From positions 539,425 through 589,424 of the forward strand of contig RPFO01000106.1 in assembly GCA_009746045.1 (NCBI GenBank): 50,000 nucleotides of DNA, read 5' to 3'. Position 1 is the stretch's first letter. Each line of letters begins with the position of its first letter. The notes under the pieces are model-generated. The model was not told the origin of the DNA. It saw nothing but the letters and a program-made list of their open reading frames with translations, and did not search any database. The position numbers and the translations under genes are program-made. Of the stretch, positions 43,301-50,000 are shown one piece after another. The stretch comes from Mesostigma viride (taxonomy: Eukaryota; Streptophyta; Mesostigmatophyceae; Mesostigmatales; Mesostigmataceae).

Positions 43301-46239
43301 CTATTCATTTCTGATCGGTGCGATGCTATTCATTTCTGATCGGTGCGATGCTATCCATTTCTGATCGACGGCTGGACTCTAGCATCGTTGCCACCCCGTT
43401 CATAGTTGTTGGCACCCCCTTCATGGTGCTGTGGCTGTTGCGGCGCCTACGTGTTTTGGTTTTTCTTACTTGTAATATACCCCACCCCGTGCCTGCTGCC
43501 CGCATCCCCCCTTGTTTTGCAAAATGATGCGCCACCGCACCGCTTTCACTCATCTGATCAGCGCGCTGAAAAATACCACCAATGGGATGGCGGCGCGGGG
43601 CTGAATGGTGCGATGGATGTCGCGGACGACAGCCAGCCGTCCAGGGCGTCGTCAGAACCTGCAAGGGTGCCTGAACACGGTGAGGATCTCAAACAGGCAC
43701 GCACCTGAGTCAATGGGCATGCTGCCATACCCCGCAAACTTATCAGTCAACAAACTTGCTTTCAACTCTGCCCCCCCCCCCCCCCCCCCTTCCCTTCTAT
43801 TCTCTTTTGACCCCCGTCCCACCCTTGGCTTTCCCCTACCTTTCCTGCTCTCTGGGTGTGCAGTTGTACTTCCCCCACTTTCTGTGGGCTTTGAGCACAT
43901 TTCTGTGTGGCCACAAGGCTGTGTAGTTGCATGACCCCTCACGTTTCTCTGTGGAATGGCCCCTCACATTTCTCTGGGGCCACGGCCACAGGGCTGTGTA
44001 GTGGCAGGGACGCGATGCTTCAATGCAGAAGGTGCCACGATGGAAAAGATGCTGTGATAGAAGATGCTGCGGTAGTGCAGCGATACGAGTTCTGCTACGC
44101 CTGCGGACCGTTCGCTGGTATGTCTCGCACTTCAAAAGACACCTTTTGATGGCTTCCTGGCCCTGCCGCGGAAGCCGCTTCTTCGAATATAGCAGCCTCA
44201 ACATGCCTCCCACCATGCGTACGCATGTGTGAGGTGTGTCCCCTCCCTGTGGACCACAACACACGTCGCCACGAACCCCCCGTCGCCAGGTCGTGCGCAC
44301 CCGTGCTGCCGCTTCCACGACCTGCATCGCGTGGACTACGCCGACCTGAGCACGATGGTCACCCTCTGCCCGCTGCGCGCCATGGTGGTGGACGACAACC
44401 TGGTCAACGCCAAGGTGGCCAGCTTCATGCTGCACAAGATGGGGTACGTATGAAGGCCCGCTTCTTGCTGCGCAATAGGGGGCCAATAAGTGCGTGGGTC
44501 AATATTAGGGTTTAGGGTTTATATTGATAAACCCTAAACCCTAAACAGGGGGCCAATAAGTACGTGGGCCAATAATAGCGCGTTGGGGGGATATAGGTAG
44601 GCCTTGTATATCGGGACATGTGGTCAGTGGCGCAAGGTGGGGTTCATGCTGCACAAGGTGGGGTACGTGGGCTGGTTCAATCCACGGACGCAAAGGGTGG
44701 GGTATGCGTGGGCCAGTATACGCTTCATGCGGCACACGGCGGGGTGCATGGGCCACCACCGTGCTGGGGGGACCTCTCAAGCACAGATGGACTTCATTCA
44801 AAATCTCCTTTTGAGGAAACAATTTATCATTATTCTCATGAAGTAATGAGGGGTGTGTCAAAGCTTGGTGCAGCGTAAGCTGGTGTATGTGGATTGTGGG
44901 CCGCCACCTCACACGCTGCAGAAGGTGGGGCATGTGGGCCATGGTACATGCTGCAAAGGATGGGGTATGCATGCTTGGGGGGGGGGGGGGGGGGGGGTGA
45001 GCCTTCCCTGGCTGCTCGCCCCGGCATTGTCGCAAACAGCCCGTGACGGCAAACATGGTGCGGTGTGTGTTGGGATGGGTCAAGGGCAGTGGCAGCCTGG
45101 GTGGAGGATAAGGACCTCGCTGCACCAGAATGCTTTTTTACTTAACTGCGATGCTCGAGACTTGGAGGCAGCGCGGCATTATTTCTTCGGCAACCTTGTC
45201 TTTTTTGTCGTTGGGGGGAGCACACAGGGTGCTTTGGCTACTTTGTCTTGATGGCTCATCTGGACTCAAGACATGCCTGCAAGTTGCCGGGCCCTAGCTC
45301 TCCACAGATTCCCATAATTTGCTTCTCAAGTCCCTACCAAAATGACACTTGATCCGCATGCACCCTCTCTGACAACCGTAGTCCATATGCACCCTAGTCC
45401 CTAATTACAAAAAGGATGCTCGTATGTGTGCGCGCGTGTATCTGGGCCGCTTTCCTCCCCCACACACCTTGCAGGTACAACCCGGTCGTGAAGTACAATG
45501 GCCTGGAGGCAGTGGAGTCGGTGCGGTGTGGGGAGTCCTTTGACGTCATCTTCATGGACATCCAGGTATGCTCGTCTTTAAGCTCAGTGGCGTGGCTCGC
45601 TGACTGGCTTTAGTTGGGGCTGGCTGGCTTGCTGACTGGCTTTAGTTGGGGCTGGCTGGCTTGCTGACTGGCTTTGCGGCTGGCTTGCTGACTGGCTTTG
45701 CGGCTGGCTCGCCGACTGGCTTTGCGGCTGGCTCGCTGACTGGCCTTGCAGCTGGCTTGCTGATTGGCTGGGTGGTTGGTTCGCTGACTGGCTTGGCTGT
45801 TGTCTCTCTGCAGCTGGTTCTTGTGCTGTTGTATATGACATGCACGCAGACTTAGGCGGTCATGCTTGCCTCGGTGCCCTGTGCTTGCCCGGCATCTGCG
45901 CCCCTAACCCCTTCCCCCACCCCCCAACCCCCACCCCCCACCCCCCGCCCCCCACCCCCCCAGATGCCCGTGATGGACGGCCTGGAAGCCACGCGGATTA
46001 TACTCAGCGAGACTGCAGACTGTCACCTGCGGCGGTGCAGCGCGAGCGGGAGCAGCAGCAGCCACCCCGCGAGGTTGCACGCCCCCGTGGTCTACGCGGT
46101 GACGGCCACGACAGAGCCTGAGGAGAACTGCATCGCAGCAGGCATGTCGGGCGTGATCCCCAAGCCCATCAATCTACTCACAGTGGCCAAGGTCATGGCG
46201 CAGGTGTACCACGAGCTGTACGCGATCTCGCAGGCGTGA
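31152..46239 (+). CDS. Hybrid sensor histidine kinase (coiled coil, PAS, HisKA, HATPase, receiver-like, receiver), 15 exons
   Basis: Fifteen exons join with consistent phases into 1285 codons plus stop. Domain order: coiled coil (about 5-40), PAS (about 44-150), second coiled coil (about 155-215), HisKA with phospho-His234 in [11 protein letters not shown], HATPase with N box [12 protein letters not shown]1 DSGVGIS and G2 GLGLGL (about 320-480). A long low-complexity linker, a receiver-like domain (about 765-920) and a true receiver (about 1142-1275; Asp1147/1148, phospho-Asp1192, Lys1261) follow. Proteins of this kind autophosphorylate and pass phosphate His to Asp, then to HPt proteins and response regulators. 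No CHASE domain or membrane segment is visible, so it is probably a soluble PAS-type kinase sensing an internal cue. The first in-frame Met is used as start, but the frame is open back to 30987, so upstream exons may exist. Confidence 0.9.
31466..31578 (+). CDS. Histidine kinase exon 2 (PAS core)
   Basis: It continues [20 protein letters not shown], the strongly conserved PAS core (the W-N-x-A-A-E pattern), after a TTGTTGCAG acceptor. The donor is GTAACA at 31579, phase 0. A 2.65-kb intron follows. Confidence 0.9.
31579..34230. other. Histidine kinase intron 2 (2.65 kb)
   Basis: It contains an antisense copy of the dispersed 185-bp family (about 32213-32340), G- and C-rich tracts (32647-32715, 33050-33065), and a 24-bp minisatellite at 33509-33741 (AGATGCTACAATACTATC unit, about ten copies). 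No coding sequence is supported. Confidence 0.8.
34231..34419 (+). CDS. Histidine kinase exon 3 (PAS C-terminal part)
   Basis: 63 codons, phase 0 at both ends. [19 protein letters not shown] and [18 protein letters not shown] are the typical closing strands and PAC motif of a PAS domain, leading into the next coiled coil. Confidence 0.92.
34420..35706. other. Histidine kinase intron 3
   Basis: The last 450 bases are low-complexity TATGTGCCTGTTA-like sequence (about 35255-35690), which also supplies a pyrimidine-rich acceptor region. A short C run lies near 34820. Nothing else is recognised. Confidence 0.75.
35707..35864 (+). CDS. Histidine kinase exon 4 (coiled coil linker)
   Basis: [20 protein letters not shown] and [20 protein letters not shown] form a long helix, the signalling helix between PAS and HisKA. 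It ends in phase 2 at GTGAGT (35865). Degenerate copies of its last 30-40 bases occur in the following intron. Confidence 0.9.
35865..36827. repeat. Intron with exon-end copies, 42-bp and 25-bp minisatellites
   Basis: Copies of the preceding exon end (AGCAGCTCGGGGCCATGG followed by TGGAGAA) appear near 35912-35950 and 36429-36450. Between them, nine copies of a 42-bp unit (GGTCAAGGCCTAGTTCGTAG) fill 36046-36420. Six copies of a 25-bp unit (TATTATATTCAATCCCACCC) fill about 36665-36812. The 42-bp unit keeps an open frame because 42 is divisible by three. Confidence 0.85.
36828..37071 (+). CDS. Histidine kinase exon 5 (HisKA dimerisation/phosphoacceptor)
   Basis: It reads [20 protein letters not shown] and [13 protein letters not shown]: the H box, with the phosphoacceptor His codon at 36898-36900. 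The second dimerisation helix follows ([17 protein letters not shown]). Confidence 0.95.
37639..37707 (+). CDS. Histidine kinase exon 6
   Basis: 23 codons ([20 protein letters not shown] and so on), phase 0, connecting HisKA with HATPase. The preceding intron (37072-37638) shows nothing notable. The following intron contains twelve copies of an 11-bp unit (GACATAGGGAG) at 37774-37905. Confidence 0.88.
37708..38296. repeat. Intron with an 11-bp minisatellite
   Basis: About twelve GACATAGGGAG units at 37774-37905, nearly perfect. The rest of the intron up to the CAACAG acceptor is unremarkable. Confidence 0.8.
38297..38523 (+). CDS. Histidine kinase exon 7 (HATPase N box)
   Basis: It contains [20 protein letters not shown], the N box that coordinates Mg-ATP, then [13 protein letters not shown]. 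It ends in phase 2, at the donor GTGGGT. The following intron (38524-39132) shows no recognisable feature. Confidence 0.93.
39133..39265 (+). CDS. Histidine kinase exon 8 (HATPase G1 and F boxes)
   Basis: [20 protein letters not shown] carries the G1 box (DSGVG), and GVVFE begins the F box. The exon ends in phase 0 at GTAACT. Confidence 0.93.
39798..41008 (+). CDS. Histidine kinase exon 9 (HATPase G2, linker, start of receiver-like domain)
   Basis: The acceptor CACCAG at 39797 gives [20 protein letters not shown], completing the F and G2 boxes, then [16 protein letters not shown]. About 270 residues of linker follow, with short internal repeats (ALENTVN twice; ALNS-type repeats). Near the end, [20 protein letters not shown] is the first strand and helix of a receiver-like fold in which the usual acidic pair after strand 1 is replaced. 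A C8 run at 39979-39986 is in frame. Confidence 0.9.
41392..41500 (+). CDS. Histidine kinase exon 10 (receiver-like domain, aspartate strand)
   Basis: [19 protein letters not shown] places an Asp (about residue 858) at the phosphoacceptor position of a receiver fold. The phase is 1 in, 0 out, at GTCGGT. The intron after it (41501-42423) has no recognisable content. Confidence 0.8.
42424..43020 (+). CDS. Histidine kinase exon 11 (end of receiver-like domain and linker)
   Basis: [19 protein letters not shown] and [19 protein letters not shown] match strands 4-5 and the Lys-Pro loop of a receiver. A 130-residue low-complexity linker follows. The pseudo-receiver between kinase and receiver resembles the arrangement in plant cytokinin-type kinases. 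It is phase 0 at both ends. Confidence 0.85.
43021..43561. repeat. Intron with a 25-bp minisatellite
   Basis: Four copies of TGCTATTCATTTCTGATCGG (25-bp period) lie at 43274-43370. A degenerate CCAGAAATCTGGAGAATCC near 43070 resembles the dispersed 185-bp family. Confidence 0.75.
43562..43679 (+). CDS. Histidine kinase exon 12 (linker)
   Basis: It reads [19 protein letters not shown] and ends ARVPEHG at the donor GTGAGG. It is low complexity. It is supported mainly because its phases (0 in, 1 out) fit its neighbours. The following intron (43680-44289) has a C run of about 20 near 43770. Confidence 0.65.
44290..44443 (+). CDS. Histidine kinase exon 13 (receiver, acidic pair)
   Basis: [20 protein letters not shown] has the Asp-Asp pair of a true receiver (codons 44391-44396), then FMLHKMG. 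The donor is GTACGT in phase 2. The 35 bases before the donor are echoed several times in the next intron. Confidence 0.93.
44444..45474. repeat. Intron with echoes of the exon end and an inverted telomere-repeat hairpin
   Basis: Degenerate copies of the exon end (TTCATGCTGCACAAGRTGGG followed by GTACGTG) occur near 44640-44670, 44700-44755 and 44915-44975. At 44508-44547, TTAGGGTTTAGGGTTTAT meets its own inverse ATAAACCCTAAACCCTAA, forming a hairpin of telomere units. A G run of about 20 follows near 44977. Confidence 0.8.
45475..45565 (+). CDS. Histidine kinase exon 14 (receiver, phosphoacceptor Asp)
   Basis: [20 protein letters not shown] then [10 protein letters not shown]; the Asp codon at 45557-45559 is the phosphate acceptor. 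The donor is GTATGC, phase 0. Confidence 0.94.
45566..45963. repeat. Intron with a GGCTGGCTTGCTGACT minisatellite and C-rich end
   Basis: At 45596-45800 there are about eight variable-length units (24-32 bp) built on GCTGGCTTGCTGACTGGC. At 45905-45963 an almost pure C/A tract forms the acceptor. Confidence 0.8.
45964..46239 (+). CDS. Histidine kinase exon 15 (receiver C-terminus)
   Basis: [14 protein letters not shown] follows the Asp loop, then [13 protein letters not shown] (the conserved Thr) and [11 protein letters not shown] with the invariant Lys at 46162-46164. It ends at TGA 46237-46239. Confidence 0.95.
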   Translation: MPVMDGLEATRIILSETADCHLRRCSASGSSSSHPARLHAPVVYAVTATTEPEENCIAAGMSGVIPKPINLLTVAKVMAQVYHELYAISQA

Positions 46240-49200
46240 CGTGTGCAAGTTGGCGACTCGCACGCATGACCATGCTGCATGTGACAGGTCTCTGTGATGA
46301 AACCCGCCCGTCGGTGGGATGCGGGGTGGGGGGGGGCGGTGGAATGTGGGGCGGTGCCGGATGCCAAGGTGGCGTGATGTGGCCAGGGTTGTCTTTTATT
46401 TACATGACTAGCCTACGGGATGCAGGGCAGTGGATGTGCGGCGGTGGGATGTGGGGCGGTGCTGGATGCCAGGTGGCGTGCTAGCTACAGGCGTCCCGAA
46501 CCGGCGCAGGAGTTGGCAGGAGACTGGGTCTTTGAGGCCCTTTCTGTCAGATTGCCCATCGTGGTAGTGATGGGAGGCGGCTGCAATTCGACGCGACCCG
46601 TCGGGGGCTTGGGATGCCAGGTGGGGGCAGGAGGAGGCGAGGTGGTGCCGGGCGGAAGGGGTCATCATGCCCCAGTCCCGCCCCCCATCCTGGTCTATAA
46701 CTTAGATACCTAAAACCTAAACCTACCACCAGGTACCCGCCGTGCAGACAACAACAGCCCCGTTGAGCAAGGGGAGACGTTCCTGCGGGATGTACGCGCA
46801 TTCCGGCGGTGCGCCAGCCCATTGTTGACGTGGGTTGCCTGGATTGGGTGGAATCCAGGGTGGGCGCCAGGGTGGGTTGCTAGTACAATGTCCGGGCGCT
46901 CTGCTGCCGTGTTCCCACGTTCCCACCCACCCACCCACGAGGAGGGGCATGGAGGCCGCATGGCAGGCCAACGGAAAAATGCTGCCAGCAAGGCGAGCAA
47001 GCAAGCCATGACTCCGGGCATGGCAGATTTTACAGATCGAAAGGATCAGATTTATCTCTTACGTTTCGTTTGACGCATTTCCTGCCCGTGGACCTAGACT
47101 GCTGCTGTGCAAAACATCCGTCAGAATGTGGGCAGGAATGGAGTGACCGGGATGTTAGCGGCTTAATTTTCTACAGGGACTTGTTGGCCATGTGCGCCGC
47201 TGCGCTGATGTCAAGGGGACAGCCTGATGCATTTTTACAAGCACGTGACAAGTCCAACGAGGCCAACGGCAGGCAAACATACTTTACGATGTGCGGAAGG
47301 GGATCCAAGACCAAAGCGAAGACTGGTTCCGTGGAACACAATTGCCTGCTGGGATTGCCAGCAGGGAAGCATGCCAGCTTGGCTGGCTTGGAGCATAGTT
47401 TTCGCCTCCATTTTCGGCATTTGTCGAGGGCCCCTCCCAGTGCCAGCGCAGCCGGTGTGTGTACGCGCTGGCGATACCGGCCCTCATGCATTTGGCTCAG
47501 ACTTTGCTGCTGTGCATGGAGGGCTGCGGTGCTGCTGTTCGCTGCACCCAGGGAAGCAGCGGCGGGTGATTGGGAGATGAAAGGGTGAAGACAGAAGGGG
47601 TGGTAAAATTATTTTATCGGCGCAGCCAGGTCGGGAGTGAAACCGATTGGGGGCGCCGAATTCGCGATTTGGGTGTGTGTGTGTGTGCGTGTGGAGAAAG
47701 GTGAATGCACCCCCGGGAGCAGGAAGAACGTTGCGAAATTTTTTTGGCAGCAGCTCCGACATTTGAGGGAGCTGCAAGCAGTCAAGAGGCTCAGCGAGCA
47801 GTTTTTTTTAACAACTGGATGGCACTTTGAGGAGCAAGCGACATACCCAGCTGACAGCAGTTGGACGGTGATGGAAGGAAGGTACCAAAGAGGAATCCAG
47901 CGCATTAAGATATGTATATAATGGTGTACATGTAGAAGGCTATGATCTGCCACAATCCACATACCAGGTACCCTGTGGGGTTGATGGCTCGGCTACAACT
48001 TTGGTGCTGGCTGTGGTTGCTGGCTTTTATCACATGCATACACACAGAGAGCTAAGGTTGTTTGTCCCACAGCTACATCAGCTACACACACATGCATGGA
48101 TGCTTTGGGAATAGTTGGCATGGAATAGGCGCAGTCCTGTACTCCATTTTGTCCTGCCCTAAAAAGCAGCAACCAACAAATGGTGAGCAATTCTCAGTTT
48201 GAAGTCCAGACTCATCATCATGTGTCCAGACACATCAGGAGTCAATGCCCTGCAAGTTTTGGGTTTTACTTTGTCAGAGGTGTGCTTCAAAATGTTCAAT
48301 TGAATATAAGTTAGTCACCATTGAATTCCAGACTCATCATCATGTGTCCAGACACATCAGGCGGACCTATGCCCTGCAAGTTTCAGGCTTTACTTTTGCA
48401 GATGTGTGCTTCAAAAGGTGTGGATGTATTCCTCGGGTATTTTTCTTGGCAATTATTCCTTTTTTGCAGATCGAGTTACTAGTATGCAGACTAATCACGT
48501 ATGGGCAGTGCCGGCATGGAATGTCCATGCGTGATAGATCAATGACACAACCAGCTATAGATACCAATGAAGGTTCGAGGCGGATGGTTGGGCGGGTCAG
48601 CATATATGGGTTGGGGGTGGAGTGTGGTGTGATGACCGTGTTGCAGGCGACCTCGTTGTGGGGGCGAGAGTGGTCCGTAGTCAGTTGGGGATGGATATCA
48701 TGGGGATGTTTGTATGTGTGTGGGTCGGGTATGGAATAGGAAGGGGAGTGGGGCGAGTGAGAGTTAGCGGGGTGGCATGTGCTAGCTGGCATTGTGGCCG
48801 GATGGTTCAGTGGAGGGACAAGGACACGCGTATACTTGCAAGAGTAACTGCTTGTGTAGCAACATTGGATCAGCTGCGAGATTAGAACATCTACCACCCT
48901 TAGCATGCAACAACCATGCAACAGCAACAACCGCCAACAGTGACAACATTAGCAAGATCTATGGCCCTATCCGTTGGAGACCCCGATGTAATTTTGGGTG
49001 GTTCCTAGTCCTGCCGTGCACTAAACTTGGTTTGGGGCGCCATATACACAGCGTTTGGTGCAGCAACGGCCGCTCGTGGCCGGCCGGTACGTGTGGTGGC
49101 AGCCAGTAGTTGGAGATTGAGGAGTCCGACCTTGATTGCCACGGAGATCCGCCCGGCGCTGGCGGAGTAGGCAATTGAGCGACTGAGGAGAGGAAGGCAC

Positions 49201-50000
49201 TCGCTGAGGATCGAGCCCGGTGCACAGTGGCGGCGGAAATGGAATATTATTGCTTGACCTGGTGAGTTCGGTGGGATTCATGGGAGGCACTGCATGCCTA
49301 TAGAGGGGTTGCCTTGCGAAGCCGGCCGTACGTAGTCGTATATACCCGCAGACATTGCCCGCCGACCGGCACTGGACGCAAATGGTTTTCACCTTTGCGG
49401 CGTGCCAAATCAGAATATACGCCATGGCTGATCTCGATAGTACCGGCTACGCCCCCTTCTCAAGAAGGTTCCAGCCGTGTTCAGCCCGTCTCACGTTTCG
49501 AGACTGAACAAGTCTCGACTGGACACGTGTGTAGTACTCCTACACACACAGATCTCGAATGATTTATCTAGTACCTAATCCGAAAGGCTTGCATCACTCC
49601 CCGGAAAGGAGAACCTTTGCGGATGACTGTAGGTGTCAGTTGGCGATGCCTTAGGATCCGGAGACGTCCGTCCTATAGTCAGCAAAAATTTGTGCGAGAG
49701 GTCCCCAGTTCGATTCCGGCCTGGATTCATTTGCAGATCGCCTTTTCCGCGGACCGGCATGCACTGAATGCAAATGGTTTTCACCTTTGTGGCGTGCCAA
49801 ATCAGAAAATTGCGCCCATGTGACTGCACCTCAGACTGAATGCCCGCAACCGGCCATGTGGAGGAGACAATCCTTGCTGTGTGATATAAGATATTGCTTA
49901 GGAAAGGTGATGCTGCAGGGGTCTCAGGAGGCGGCTCGCGTGGTACGTGAAAGCTAGCTGCAGAGTGCATATGGCCGAGCCGGATCGAGGAGCGCGAGTA
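46240..50000. other. 3' flank without a supportable gene
   Basis: It holds short repeats only. A GGTGGGATGTGGGGCGGTG duplication lies at 46330-46480. A ~95-bp direct repeat (48204-48298 and 48327-48418, with CAGACTCATCATCATGTGTC) and a ~55-bp repeat (49364-49415 and 49751-49807, with AAATGGTTTTCACCTTTG) are also present. Open frames such as 47070-47588 start at non-ATG codons and look random in composition. Confidence 0.7.

Noticed and set aside
31152-46239. Cytokinin receptor
   Set aside because: There is no CHASE domain and no membrane segments in the exons seen; the sensor part is coiled coil plus PAS.
47070-47588. 172-codon open frame downstream of the kinase gene
   Set aside because: It has a non-ATG start, no motif, random-like Cys/Ala/Arg-rich composition and no splice or promoter support.
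49640-49735. Intact tRNA gene
   Set aside because: A B-box-like word is present, but the T-stem has mismatches and no acceptor stem or anticodon arm folds correctly.

Overview
The window looks like nuclear DNA of a green plant or alga, most plausibly a repeat-rich streptophyte alga such as a charophyte. This is inferred from four things: GT-AG introns, ten perfect copies of the plant-type telomere unit TTTAGGG, a plant-like hybrid histidine kinase, and abundant DNA transposons and microsatellites. The species cannot be fixed from the sequence alone.

Region 1 (1-12.9 kb, + strand) is a multi-exon gene that enters from the left edge and ends at 12639. I do not recognise its protein. It alternates hydrophilic globular stretches with K/G-, E/D- and R-rich linkers and carries a 24-residue repeat. 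One exon is split by a 3.4-kb non-autonomous element with TA target duplications (Tc1/mariner type). One intron carries a 1.34-kb non-autonomous element in TTAA (piggyBac type). The reading frame breaks several times, and six of the breaks sit in G or C runs that are each exactly one base short.

Region 2 (12.9-18.1 kb) holds a broken virus-type replication gene: a PrimPol/herpes-UL52-like archaeo-eukaryotic primase with its zinc knuckle, fused to a D5-type superfamily 3 helicase. It lies in three reading frames and is flanked by repeats. The best explanation is a fossil of a large DNA virus or Polinton-like element.

Region 3 (18.1-23.2 kb) is a 5.1-kb structure made of two 1.76-kb inverted arms around a 1.6-kb centre. 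The centre contains the telomere-repeat block and another TA-flanked element of 909 bp.

Region 4 (23.2-30.9 kb) is repeat desert. It has a dispersed 185-bp family, a 0.32-kb (CACACG)n array, a 117-bp tandem repeat, a small broken minus-strand reading frame, a 1.34-kb nearly perfect (AAC)n array and a perfect 525-bp tandem duplication.

Region 5 (31-46.2 kb, + strand) is the best gene in the window. Fifteen exons with matching splice phases encode about 1285 residues: coiled coil, PAS, HisKA, HATPase, receiver-like domain and true receiver, i.e. a soluble hybrid sensor histidine kinase of a multistep phosphorelay. Many of its introns contain their own minisatellite, and two contain degenerate copies of the preceding exon end plus splice donor. 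Region 6 (46.2-50 kb) has only short repeats and no gene I can support.
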